NCBI RefSeq assembly: GCF_003148685.1
Contig: NZ_QGGR01000008.1
Location: 301,110 to 365,109 of the forward strand
Origin: Actinoplanes xinjiangensis
Lineage (GTDB): Bacteria > Actinomycetota > Actinomycetes > Mycobacteriales > Micromonosporaceae
DNA length: 64,000 nt
Reading direction: 5' to 3'
Shown in pieces: positions 48,774-56,513 of this stretch; the stretch's first letter is position 1, and each line of letters begins with the position of its first letter. The notes under the pieces were generated by a model. That model was not told where the DNA came from and did not search any database. It was given only the letters and a program-made list of their open reading frames with translations. A program made the position numbers and the translations under genes.

Positions 48774-49898
48774 ATGAATCTGAACTTCCTCCGGCCGCTC
48801 TACGACCGGCGCGGACCGTGGGTCTCCGTTTATCTGGACGCCACCCGGGCCAGCGAGAACGCCGGCCACGAGGTGGACCTGCGCTGGCAGGCCCTCCGCG
48901 GCAGGCTGCTGGAGCAGGGTGCCGACCCGGCCACCGTGGACGCCGCCGGTACGGCTCTCGCCGAACACCCGTATCAGCCGGGACGATATGGGCTGGCGAT
49001 CTTCGCCAACGCCGGTGAGGTCGTCCTGCTGGAGACGCTGTCGGCTCCACCGGCCACCGACCTGGCTCACCACGGACCGCTGCCGCACGTCATGCCGCTG
49101 CTGGCCCAGCGCGGCGAGGACGTGCCGTACGTCCGGGTGCTCGCCGACCGTACCGGAGCCGATCTGGAAGGTCTGTCCGTCGGTGGCGCACCGCGCCGGC
49201 ACACGGTGACCGGCAGCGAGACGTTCCCGCTGCGTAAGGTCCACGCCGGCGGCTGGTCGCACCGGCACTTCCAGCTCGCCGTCGAGGAGGCGTGGAAGCG
49301 CAACGCCACCGATGTGGCCGCCGCGGCCGTCGATCTCGCCGAGGCGGTCGGCGCGGAGGTCATCGTGGTCGGCGGCGACGTGCGGGCGGTGCAGACCTTC
49401 ACCGACCGGCTGCCGCGGGTGTGGCGGGACCGGCTGGTCAGCACCGACGCCGGATCGCGGCATGCCGGCGCCGACCAGGGCGCGCTCGACGACGTCACGG
49501 TCCAGGCGATCGCCGAGATCGCCGAACGTCAGCTCCGCGAGGCCATCGACCGGTACGGCGCACAGCGCGGCGCCGACGAGGCCGGCACCGGGCTGGCCGA
49601 CGTGGTCACCCGGCTGCAACGCGGCCAGGTCGACACGGTGCTGCTGGCCGACGACCCGTCCTCGACCGACATGCTGTGGATCGCTCCCGACGATCCCACG
49701 CTCATCGCGGTGGACGAGCGCCTGCTGCGGGAGTCCGGCGTCGAGGACCCGCAGCGGGTACGCGCGGACGCCGCTCTGATCCGGGCGATCGCCGGCACGG
49801 GCGCCGACCTCGTGCTGGTCAGCCCCGAGGACGTGCGACTGGAACACGGGATCGGTGCCGTGCTGCGGTACGCGGACGCGAGTACCGCGGCGTCCTGA
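48774..49898 (+). CDS. baeRF2-like (archaeo-eukaryotic release-factor fold) protein
   Basis: The 374-residue protein matches the Rv2629/baeRF2 type: MNLNFLRPLYDRRGPWVSVYLDATRASENAGHEVDLRWQALRGRLLEQGAD begins it, and VTGSETFPLRKVHAGGWSHRHFQLAVEEAWKRNA precedes the central domain. The end has GAGTGLADVVTRLQRGQVDTVLLADDPSS and a C-terminal eL30-like domain. The M. tuberculosis member belongs to the dormancy response; a ribosome-rescue or translation role in stress is suggested by the fold but unproven. ATG 48774 has AAGGGAGAA 5 bases upstream. The 12-mer GGGTAGTCACGC at 48739 is shared with the hemerythrin promoter. Confidence 0.85.
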   Translation: MNLNFLRPLYDRRGPWVSVYLDATRASENAGHEVDLRWQALRGRLLEQGADPATVDAAGTALAEHPYQPGRYGLAIFANAGEVVLLETLSAPPATDLAHHGPLPHVMPLLAQRGEDVPYVRVLADRTGADLEGLSVGGAPRRHTVTGSETFPLRKVHAGGWSHRHFQLAVEEAWKRNATDVAAAAVDLAEAVGAEVIVVGGDVRAVQTFTDRLPRVWRDRLVSTDAGSRHAGADQGALDDVTVQAIAEIAERQLREAIDRYGAQRGADEAGTGLADVVTRLQRGQVDTVLLADDPSSTDMLWIAPDDPTLIAVDERLLRESGVEDPQRVRADAALIRAIAGTGADLVLVSPEDVRLEHGIGAVLRYADASTAAS

Positions 49899-49906
49899 CG
49901 GTGTGG

Positions 49907-49934
49907 CCGGGCCCGCCGCACCGGCCGGGCCCGG
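49907..49934 (+). terminator. Hairpin after the baeRF-type gene
   Basis: CCGGGCCCG / CGGGCCCGG, 9-bp perfect arms and 10-base loop, 8 bp after the stop codon. Confidence 0.6.
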
Positions 49935-49953
49935 CCCACCGCACCTCCCGTCT

Positions 49954-50298
49954 CTACCGTCGGGCCGCACGCCGGTGCCGCGCGGTGGCGGCCGCGACCG
50001 CCGCCACCGCCAGGCCGGCGGTCACCGCCCGCGCCCGGATCCGCTGTGGCCGGCCCCAGTCGCCCCGGCCGCTGACCGGCCCGGGACGTACCTCGAACAA
50101 CGCGCCGTCGGTGGTCTCGGCCGGCTCACCCGCGCTGCGGAAATACCACCCGCCGAGCCGCGCCGCGGACCAGCCGCACCCTTCAAGTGCGGTGCGGCTA
50201 CCCGCCGGAGGATCGGGCAAACGGTCCGGATCCGGGACGTCCGGCCGTGGAACCCGTGGAACCCGTGGAACAGTCCGGTTCGCCGCGTAGGTTCGCAC
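49954..50298 (-). CDS. Possible small protein with C-terminal hydrophobic helix (weak)
   Basis: In the 454-bp gap between the baeRF-type gene and the GAF-ANTAR gene, a minus-strand frame could encode about 114 residues. It contains TALEGCGWSAARLGGWYFRSAGEPAETTDGALFEVRPGPVSGRGDWGRPQRIR, then a hydrophobic stretch AVTAGLAVAAVAAATA and a basic end. Composition in the middle is protein-like, but the start (GTG 50298) is uncertain and no family is known. The plus strand shows a triple CGTGGAACC run near 50244-50272 and a SigB-type promoter. Confidence 0.35.
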   Translation of the reverse strand: MRTYAANRTVPRVPRVPRPDVPDPDRLPDPPAGSRTALEGCGWSAARLGGWYFRSAGEPAETTDGALFEVRPGPVSGRGDWGRPQRIRARAVTAGLAVAAVAAATARHRRAARR

Positions 50299-50309
50299 CG
50301 GCCGGGTAT
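50285..50309 (+). promoter_or_regulatory. SigB-type promoter for the GAF-ANTAR gene
   Basis: GCGT - 15 bp - GGGTAT, exact for GNNT-N14-16-GGGTAY. The -10 element ends 44 bp before the ATG at 50353. Confidence 0.6.
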
Positions 50310-50352
50310 GCCGGACCTGCACACGCCGAACGCTGAGCAGGGGGACCGGTTC

Positions 50353-51096
50353 ATGGCGACGTCGCAGCATTCGAAGCGGGTATCACCCCGACGGCGCGGC
50401 CCGTTGGCCGAGGCCCTCGTCTCCTTGGCGGAGACACCGGACCATGTCTCGGGCTTCGCCGGACGGCTCACCGCGATCGCCACGATGGCCGCCGGCCGGA
50501 TCGCCGCCGCTGACTATGCGTCGGTCACGACCCTGCGGGGCCGCGAGTACACCACCGTCGCGACCAGCAGCGACATCGCCCTGGCGGTCGACGAGGCGCA
50601 GTTCGCCGACCGGTCCGGTCCCTGCCTTCAGGCGCTGGAGACGGGGGAACCGGTCGGGGTCCCGGACATCGCGGCGGCCACGATGGACTGGCCGAGTTTT
50701 CACGAGGTCGCTCCCGCACTGGGGCTGCGGGCGTCGATCTCGGTTCCGCTGTACAGCGGGCGGGGCACACCGATCGCCGTGCTGAATCTCTACGGCCGCG
50801 ACGACGCCGCGATGGAGCCGCTGATCACCGGGGTCGCCGAGCTGTACGCGACGAGCCGCGAACTGGAGCTGGACTCCCCGGGCCCGCCGGTGGCCGACCC
50901 GGGTGCCGAGGAACTGCTCACCGGGTACGCGGGGGCGCTGGCCGTACGCGCCACCATCCGGCTCGCCGTCGACATCCTCGCCGGCCGGACCGCCGGCGGC
51001 ATCGACGACGCCTACACCGTCTTGTGCGCGCAAGCCGCGGAGAACGGGACCTCGCTGAGTGTCGCCGCGGCCGCCGTCCTGCGGGAACACCTGTGA
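50353..51096 (+). CDS. GAF-ANTAR regulator (RNA-binding antiterminator type)
   Basis: The 247-residue protein has a GAF domain at about residues 25-160 (ADYASVTTLRGREYTTVATSSDIALAVDEAQFADRSGPCLQALETGEPVGVPDI and so on; RASISVPLYSGRGTPIAVLNLYG). A C-terminal ANTAR-like three-helix domain at about residues 185-245 follows (AVRATIRLAVDILAGRTAGGIDDAYTVLCAQAAENGTSLSVAAAAVLREHL). ANTAR domains bind RNA hairpins and prevent termination; GAF-ANTAR proteins are abundant in actinomycetes. AGGGGGA precedes ATG 50353 by about 9 bases. Ligand and RNA target unknown. Confidence 0.88.
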   Translation: MATSQHSKRVSPRRRGPLAEALVSLAETPDHVSGFAGRLTAIATMAAGRIAAADYASVTTLRGREYTTVATSSDIALAVDEAQFADRSGPCLQALETGEPVGVPDIAAATMDWPSFHEVAPALGLRASISVPLYSGRGTPIAVLNLYGRDDAAMEPLITGVAELYATSRELELDSPGPPVADPGAEELLTGYAGALAVRATIRLAVDILAGRTAGGIDDAYTVLCAQAAENGTSLSVAAAAVLREHL

Positions 51097-51141
51097 GTGG
51101 TGCACCCGGTCGGCCGCCGGCCGGTTCCGGAGTTCGGCTGG

Positions 51142-52533
51142 TCAGACGACGAGCAGTCCCGGCACGGAGCCGTTGCCGGCCATCTGTCGTACCGCCTGGC
51201 TGATCGGCATGGGCTGCGGGCGGCGGTGATCCGCCGACGGCGCCAGGGCCCGGCTCGCATGCCCGGGTGCCGTCGGCAGCAGCGGATACCGGCTGGCGAG
51301 GAACTTGTCGACGGTGCCGTCGCGGAGGGCGAAGGCGGCCACCGACCGCCAGTGCCCGAGCGCGGCGGTCTCGTCGTGCAGCGTCCCGGGAGGCTCCGGC
51401 AGCACACTGATCCGGTCGAACGACGGACTGCCGGCCAGCCACAGTTCCGCGGCGTCGGCGACCGCACGCGACGACGACTCGCACCAGTAGGGCACCACGC
51501 CACTGTCGGCGGCGTGCCACGGATCGATCATCCGGCCGGTGCCCACCAGCGCGTCCCGTCGTCCACCCGCCGGTCGCAGCCAGGCGCGGTACAGGTCGGC
51601 GACACCGGCGCTGAACGCCTGCGGGTCGGTGTACAGCATCCGGTGACCGGCTGATCCGGTCGCCGCGACGATCTCCCGGAGCTGCGTATCGAGGGCCGGG
51701 TCACCGCTGGTCTCGGCGTAGCGCCTGGTCCGGCCGGTCGGCGGATCCGGCCAGTCGCCGGCGCCGATGCCCCGCAGCAGCCGGCCGAAGGCGTGGTTGT
51801 CCAGGGTGTGGTCGGCCGCGCTCCAGCCGCTCGTCGGCGTACCGACCTGGAAGGAGAATCCCGCCGGCCCGGCCAGCACGGGCCAGGTCCGCAGGTCACG
51901 CACCAGAACGGCGGCGCCACCCGGGGCGAGGCGTGAGCCGAGGAGTTCGAGATACGCCGCGGGCAGGGTCCGCCACTGGATGTGCAGCGTCACCGTCACA
52001 CCGCACAGTGCCCCGCGCAGCACCGGATCGTGCACCTGCCGCACGCTGACTCCCGGGTTGCGGGCCAGGATCCGCGCGGCCAGCCGGCTGCCCCGGTCCC
52101 GGGCGGCGGCCCAGTCCCCGGGAGATCCGCCGGTCCACGGCACGGTGACGGCGAAGGACGTCGGCAGCCAGGCGGCACCGCACGCCACCGCGAGGTGGAC
52201 GGCCGCACCGTGTGGCGACCCGAGCACCACCGCCGGGTAGGTCTCGGCCCGGTGGTGACCGGCGATCCACCGGGCCACCGCCTCCGCGTCCAGGTGGGCG
52301 ACCTGGTCCTCCGGTACCGCCTCGTCGACCGCCTCCGCGGCCAGCACGAGCCGGCGCACACTCTCCGGCAGTTCGCCGCGCCGGCCCGGCACCGGCACTC
52401 GCGTGAGGATGCCGTCTCGGCGATGTTCCGGCGGCACGGCCATGGCCAGCAGGGCGCGGCCGAGGCTGTCGGCACACATCACCCGCCCGGCGTCGGGCAC
52501 ATACGTCTGGGCCGGATCAACATCGTGGGTCAT
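51142..52533 (-). CDS. Large protein of unknown function under a SigB-type promoter
   Basis: A 463-residue soluble protein. I recognise no family. The middle portion (residues about 90-240) reads like an alpha/beta hydrolase or glycosyltransferase-like core: TYPAVVLGSPHGAAVHLAVACGAAWLPTSFAVTVPW is a plausible strand-turn-helix. Then come LHIQWRTLPAAYLELLGSRLAPGGAAVLVRDLRTWPVL and YAETSGDPALDTQLREIVAATGSAGHRMLYTDP. Tryptophan and histidine are frequent. ATG 52533 lies 39 bp after a very good GTTT-N15-GGGTAG promoter, which fixes the start well. It is divergent from the DUF6328 gene, itself under a similar promoter. Confidence 0.7.
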   Translation of the reverse strand: MTHDVDPAQTYVPDAGRVMCADSLGRALLAMAVPPEHRRDGILTRVPVPGRRGELPESVRRLVLAAEAVDEAVPEDQVAHLDAEAVARWIAGHHRAETYPAVVLGSPHGAAVHLAVACGAAWLPTSFAVTVPWTGGSPGDWAAARDRGSRLAARILARNPGVSVRQVHDPVLRGALCGVTVTLHIQWRTLPAAYLELLGSRLAPGGAAVLVRDLRTWPVLAGPAGFSFQVGTPTSGWSAADHTLDNHAFGRLLRGIGAGDWPDPPTGRTRRYAETSGDPALDTQLREIVAATGSAGHRMLYTDPQAFSAGVADLYRAWLRPAGGRRDALVGTGRMIDPWHAADSGVVPYWCESSSRAVADAAELWLAGSPSFDRISVLPEPPGTLHDETAALGHWRSVAAFALRDGTVDKFLASRYPLLPTAPGHASRALAPSADHRRPQPMPISQAVRQMAGNGSVPGLLVV

Positions 52534-52571
52534 CGCAACAGCACCGCCGTCCCGGTAGGCCGGGCGTCCGG

Positions 52572-52596
52572 CTACCCCGCACTGCGCACCACAAAC
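52572..52596 (-). promoter_or_regulatory. SigB-type promoter for the unknown protein
   Basis: Minus strand GTTT - 15 bp - GGGTAG, the best match of this kind in the window (complement: CTACCC at 52572-52577, AAAC at 52593-52596). The -10 element lies 39 bp before ATG 52533. Confidence 0.75.
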
Positions 52597-52632
52597 GGGC
52601 TTCCCTCCATCCGGCTGGTTCATCGGTCCGCC

Positions 52633-52657
52633 GTTTCATCGCGGACGGCCCGGGCAT
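52633..52657 (+). promoter_or_regulatory. SigB-like promoter for the DUF6328 gene
   Basis: GTTT - 15 bp - GGGCAT, one mismatch in the -10 element compared with GGGTAT. It lies 37 bp before the ATG at 52695 and diverges from the promoter at 52572-52596. Confidence 0.5.
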
Positions 52658-52694
52658 CCGTCGTCGTTCACCGCAGAACGAAGGGCCGACCCGG

Positions 52695-53264
52695 ATGAGC
52701 CACGAGACGGAGAAGCAACGGTGGGACCGCAATTTCGCCGACCTGCTGCAGGAGTTGCGGGTCGCGCAGACCGGTGTGCAGATCCTGTTCGCCTTCCTGC
52801 TGGTCATACCGTTCGGCGCCCAGTTCGCGCTGACCACCGGAGTGCAGCGCACGATCTATGTGGTGGCGCTGCTGACCGCCGCGTTCGCCACCGGTGCGAA
52901 CATCTCGCCGGTGGCGTTCCATCGGGTCTTGTTCCGGCGCGGTCGCAAGCCTGAGCTGGTCCGTTTCGCCCACCGCATGGCGAGCACCGGCCTGGCCTGC
53001 ATGCTGGTGTCGATGGTGGCGTCGCTGCTGCTGGTCATGGACTTTCTGCTGCCGGCGCCCGCGGCGCTGACCCTGACCGCTGTGACGGCGGCCTGGTTCC
53101 TCACCTTGTGGGGTGTCCTGCCGATCGCCCGGCGCGGTTGGGGCCGCAACGCCCCGGACACATGCCTGTCGGCGAAGCAGGTCGCCGACAGGATCAACGC
53201 CGGGACCAGCCAGCAGGTGCGGCCCGTCGGCAATCCGACCGGGAGCGTTCCCAGAATTCATTGA
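52695..53264 (+). CDS. DUF6328-family membrane protein
   Basis: The 189-residue protein has four predicted helices (about residues 27-45, 53-73, 93-115 and 120-145). The N-terminus MSHETEKQRWDRNFADLLQELRVAQTGVQILFAFLLVIPFGAQF is the typical opening of the DUF6328 family found widely in actinobacteria, often in stress-induced regions. A short cytosolic tail follows. No activity is known. The start is supported by the promoter 37 bp upstream. Confidence 0.85.
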   Translation: MSHETEKQRWDRNFADLLQELRVAQTGVQILFAFLLVIPFGAQFALTTGVQRTIYVVALLTAAFATGANISPVAFHRVLFRRGRKPELVRFAHRMASTGLACMLVSMVASLLLVMDFLLPAPAALTLTAVTAAWFLTLWGVLPIARRGWGRNAPDTCLSAKQVADRINAGTSQQVRPVGNPTGSVPRIH

Positions 53265-53297
53265 CATACTTCGATCGGCGCGCTTACCGTCACCTCA

Positions 53298-53311
53298 GGA
53301 AAGCGCTTACC
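53298..53311. promoter_or_regulatory. LacI-type operator-like palindrome upstream of pectate lyase
   Basis: GGAAAGCGCTTACC contains the core AAGCGCTT with symmetric flanks apart from one or two bases. AAGCGCTT-type sites bind LacI-family regulators of glycan-degradation genes in actinomycetes. It lies 125 bp upstream of the pectate lyase start. Confidence 0.55.
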
Positions 53312-53435
53312 CGCAGGGTACGGCCGGACCCACCGATCCGGCCGTACGCCGGTCGCCATTCCCCGGGCGAGGGTCGGTGCCGTCCGCCCCAGTGCCGCCG
53401 CCCCGGGCGGCATCCGTCCCCCACGGAGGAAGCCC

Positions 53436-54392
53436 ATGCCCACACGGAGAACCGTCCTCGCCACCCTGTCCGCCGGCGTCCTGGCCGCCGGCGGGCTCGT
53501 CGCCGCCACCCCCGCCCCGGTCTGGGCCGCCGAGTCCAGCCCCGTCGGGTACGCCAGCCTCAACGGCGGCACCAGCGGCGGCTCGTCCTCGGCGGTCGTC
53601 ACCGTGACGACCGCGGCGGCGCTGAAGTCGGCGCTGAGTTCCGGCACGTCGCAGACCGTCCGGGTGTCCGGCCTCATCACGATCTCCGGCATGTACAGCG
53701 TGGCCTCGAACAAGACGGTCATCGGCGTCGGCGCCGGTTCCGGCATCACCGGCGGCGGCCTGAACCTGTCCGGCGTCCGTAACGTGATCATCCGCAACCT
53801 GGTCTTCCGGAACGCGAGCGACGACTCGATCAACGTCCAGGAGGGCTCCACCAACATCTGGATCGACCACAACGACCTGGCCAGCGGCTCCGACGGCCTG
53901 ATCGACATCAAGCGCGGCTCGGACTACATCACGGTCTCCTGGAACCGGCTGCACAACCACGACAAGTCGATGCTGCTCGGCCACGACGACGGCAACTCCG
54001 GCCAGGACCTCGGCAAGCTGCGCGTCACCTACAAACACAACTGGTTCGAGGGCACCGGGCAGCGCCATCCGCGGGTCCGCTTCGCCAACCCGGTCCACGT
54101 GCTCAACAACTACTACAGCAACATCGGATCGTACGGCGTGGCCTCGACCATGAACGCCGGCGTCTTCGTGGAGCGCAACTACTTCGAGAACGTCGCCAAA
54201 CCGACGGTCACCCAGACCGGCGACTCGGACCCGGGCAACATCAAGGTCCTCAACAACTACAAGGTCAACTCGGGTACGGAGCAGGTCCGCAACGGCGCCA
54301 GTGTCGCCGCGATCCCCTACTCGTACACCCCGCAGGCCAACAACACGGTCAAGGCCACGGTCGTCGCCGGAGCCGGCACCGGCAAGATCTGA
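53436..54392 (+). CDS. Secreted pectate lyase, polysaccharide lyase family 1
   Basis: The 318-residue enzyme has a signal peptide that may be Tat-type (MPTRRTVLATLSAGVLAAGGLVAATPAPVWAAES; RR at residues 4-5). The right-handed beta-helix carries the PL1 signatures NIWIDHNDL (calcium site), DGLIDIKRGSDYITVSWNRL and the catalytic-Arg segment KHNWFEGTGQRHPRVRF. It cleaves polygalacturonate by beta-elimination outside the cell. GGAGGA precedes the ATG by about 7 bases. A LacI-type site upstream suggests sugar-dependent control. A strong hairpin follows. Confidence 0.95.
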   Translation: MPTRRTVLATLSAGVLAAGGLVAATPAPVWAAESSPVGYASLNGGTSGGSSSAVVTVTTAAALKSALSSGTSQTVRVSGLITISGMYSVASNKTVIGVGAGSGITGGGLNLSGVRNVIIRNLVFRNASDDSINVQEGSTNIWIDHNDLASGSDGLIDIKRGSDYITVSWNRLHNHDKSMLLGHDDGNSGQDLGKLRVTYKHNWFEGTGQRHPRVRFANPVHVLNNYYSNIGSYGVASTMNAGVFVERNYFENVAKPTVTQTGDSDPGNIKVLNNYKVNSGTEQVRNGASVAAIPYSYTPQANNTVKATVVAGAGTGKI

Positions 54393-54438
54393 TCCCCCGT
54401 CTCGCCCTCCTCCGTCTCCCCCTGTCCCCCTCTCCCCC

Positions 54439-54469
54439 GCGGTGCCCGCTCCCGGTGAGCGGGCACCGC
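54439..54469 (+). terminator. Hairpin terminator after the pectate lyase gene
   Basis: Perfect 13-bp arms GCGGTGCCCGCTC / GAGCGGGCACCGC with a 5-base loop, 47 bp after the stop. Confidence 0.8.
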
Positions 54470-54619
54470 CCTGTCGGCTCACCGCACGGCCGGGCTTCCG
54501 GCTCACCGCACGGCCGGACTTTCGGTGAGGTGGGTGTCACCGGCGCGCAACGGCCAGGCAGGATCATCGGTCTGACCGCGGCCGTGCCGGGCGGCGGGGA
54601 GACCGGAGGTGACGGCCCG

Positions 54620-55117
54620 ATGACAGGGATCCGCCTGGCCGTGATGGCCGACGAACACGCCGAGCAGGTGCTCGACATCTTCCGCCTGGGCATCGCCACC
54701 GGCGACGCGACGTTCGAGACCGAGCCGCCCACCTGGGAGCGGTTCGTCGCCGGCAAACTGCCCGGCCATCGTTTCGTGGCGCTGGACGAGAGCGGCCACG
54801 TCGCCGGCTGGATCGCCTGCCGCCGGGTCTCCGACCGGGTCGCCTATGCCGGTGTGGTCGAGCACTCGATCTACGTGCACCCGGGTGCGGGCCGGCGGGG
54901 CGTCGGCCGCACCCTTCTCCACGCGGTGATCGACTCCACCGAGGCGGCCGGCATCTGGACGATCCAGTCGGGTGTCTTCCCGGAGAACACCGGAAGCCTC
55001 GCCCTGCACACGGCCTGCGGTTTCCGGGTGATCGGCACCCGTGACCGGGTCGGCCGCCTGCATGGCCGGTGGCGCGACGTGGTCCTGCTGGAACGCCGCA
55101 GCCCGGTCGTCACCTGA
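54620..55117 (+). CDS. GNAT-family N-acetyltransferase (phosphinothricin/methionine sulfoximine-like)
   Basis: A 165-residue acetyltransferase: MTGIRLAVMADEHAEQVLDIFRLGIATGDATFETEPPTWERFVAGKLPGHRFVAL and so on, with the acetyl-CoA loop YVHPGAGRRGVGRTLLHAVI (about residues 92-111) and NTGSLALHTACGFRVIG near the end. The layout matches the Pat/YncA branch that acetylates phosphinothricin-like or methionine analogues. Resistance to a self-made compound is possible but not shown. ATG 54620 is the natural start; GGAGGTGA lies 8 bases upstream. Confidence 0.9.
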   Translation: MTGIRLAVMADEHAEQVLDIFRLGIATGDATFETEPPTWERFVAGKLPGHRFVALDESGHVAGWIACRRVSDRVAYAGVVEHSIYVHPGAGRRGVGRTLLHAVIDSTEAAGIWTIQSGVFPENTGSLALHTACGFRVIGTRDRVGRLHGRWRDVVLLERRSPVVT

Positions 55118-55242
55118 TGGCGGGACACGAACCTGTGAATTCCCCATGACTGCGGTGAATCGGACGCACAATGGGTCGACGTCGACGACGCAAGGACCTA
55201 CCGTGGACGGCCCGGAAACATTCGGGTAACTGGAGGTTTCGC

Positions 55243-55566
55243 ATGGCCGCCAGCACGCTCGACGTCACCACCACCTCCGACGGAACCCTTGTCATCCACC
55301 CCCGCTGCCTGCGCGCCGACGAGGACACGACCGAGCTGCGGCGGGCTCTGATCCACGCCATCCGGCACATCCGTCCGGCCCACCTCGTCCTCGACCTGGC
55401 CGACGTCCGCGAACTGGACCCGATCAACCTGGGCGTCCTGGCCGCGGCCTGCCACCTCGGCGACGACCATCAGGTGACCGTCTTCGTCGACCACACGTCC
55501 GCCGGCATCGCCCTGCTGTTGACGGCCGCCGGCGTACCCACCCACCGCATCCGTCACATCATCTGA
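55243..55566 (+). CDS. STAS-like anti-sigma-factor antagonist
   Basis: A 107-residue protein with a beta-alpha pattern (TLDVTTTSDGTLVIHPRC, then LVLDLADVRELDPINLGVLAAACHLGDDHQVTVFVDHTSAGIALLLTAAGV) typical of STAS domains. The usual phosphorylated serine before the second helix is replaced by asparagine (DPINLG), so it may not be controlled by a switch kinase. TGGAGG lies 6 bases before ATG 55243. It could help control a stress sigma factor, but no partner gene is adjacent. Confidence 0.75.
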   Translation: MAASTLDVTTTSDGTLVIHPRCLRADEDTTELRRALIHAIRHIRPAHLVLDLADVRELDPINLGVLAAACHLGDDHQVTVFVDHTSAGIALLLTAAGVPTHRIRHII

Positions 55567-55590
55567 GCTGGTCGTTTCCACCAGAGCGGC

Positions 55591-55605
55591 GGGGCTTGGT
55601 GCCCC
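55591..55605. terminator. Short hairpin with pyrimidine tail
   Basis: GGGGC / GCCCC with a 5-base loop followed by TTCTC, 24 bp after the STAS gene stop. Weak stem of 5 bp. Confidence 0.4.
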
Positions 55606-55685
55606 TTCTCGTGCCGGGGAGCCGCTTCCGAGTCAGCGGGCCACTGCACGGTCCTTCTCCGCCGCAGCCGTACGGGTCGGGCCGG

Positions 55686-56387
55686 TCAGCGGAACAGGGC
55701 GGCGTCGGCGGCGTTGATCGTCGTCGCGGAGCCCGGGAGGATCGCGTCGAGCACAGCGTCGCGGTCCTGCACGGTGAGGCCGGTCGCGAGGTGGCTCTGT
55801 ACGAAGCCGATGACCGACTCCGGCCCATCGGGATCCAGCCCGTGCGCCATCAGGGTCTCCCGCACCGCCCAGTGCCGGTGCACTCGTTCGGCCAGCTCGT
55901 ACAGCCACCGATCGAGGTCGAACGCCGGGAAGCGGACCGGTTGGTGCCCGGCGTCGTCGTCCCACAGCGACAATTCCCACCCGGGCCACAACGACGGCCA
56001 CCATGACTCCAGCCCGTCCAGCGGCTCGATGCACCACACTCCGGCCCGTTTCGCCGGGATGTCGAGGTGCAGGCCGGCCACGGGCATGGCTTCCTCCGCG
56101 GAGAAACTCCGGGACGAGGGCAACTCGTCGAGCAGAGCGGCACCGAGACGCCAGGGCTGCGAGGCGTTGTAGTCGAAGGCGTAGGCGTGGTCGCCCGCGG
56201 TCACGACGTACGCGATCGGGTCGGCGTCATCGCGGCCGTACGGATACAGGGAAACAGCCTGGGGATTTTCGCCTGGCAACGACGGCCAGCCGAGCGCCGC
56301 GGTGATGTCGTCCCAGCCCTGGTAGGCCCCTCCCGCAACTCGCCGTCTACGGCGTCGGCGACAGTGCAGGGCGGCGAGTGCAGGCAC
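55686..56387 (-). CDS. Hypothetical protein, N-terminus uncertain
   Basis: About 230 residues of good protein composition: AYQGWDDITAALGWPSLPGENPQAVSLYPYGRDDADPIAYVVTAGDHAYAFDYNASQPWRLGAALLDEL and further. The first 20 residues (LAALHCRRRRRRRVAGG) look untranslated; a start inside or just after the arginine run is likely, but no ATG is available there. Possibly a truncated gene. The later part is rich in tryptophan (LESWWPSLWPGWELSLW). No family recognised; some resemblance to proteins of the toxin-immunity surroundings is conceivable. Confidence 0.55.
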   Translation of the reverse strand: MPALAALHCRRRRRRRVAGGAYQGWDDITAALGWPSLPGENPQAVSLYPYGRDDADPIAYVVTAGDHAYAFDYNASQPWRLGAALLDELPSSRSFSAEEAMPVAGLHLDIPAKRAGVWCIEPLDGLESWWPSLWPGWELSLWDDDAGHQPVRFPAFDLDRWLYELAERVHRHWAVRETLMAHGLDPDGPESVIGFVQSHLATGLTVQDRDAVLDAILPGSATTINAADAALFR

Positions 56388-56513
56388 CCCCAGAGAACCT
56401 GCTTCTGCGAAGTCCGCCGTAACTGCCCGGCTGGCGCGCCTCCAGCTCCGGGCTCAGCACGGGCGGGACTTCGCGCATCGCCGATCTTCGCTATCTTGTG
56501 CCGCGTGACGGAC

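Noticed and set aside
52856..53267. Minus-strand frames opposite the DUF6328 gene
   Set aside because: Proline/arginine/glutamine-rich shadows; the plus-strand frame has a promoter and four clear helices.
53307..54506. A minus-strand frame of 399 codons opposite the pectate lyase
   Set aside because: Valine/glycine/aspartate-rich shadow of a gene with all polysaccharide lyase family 1 motifs on the plus strand.
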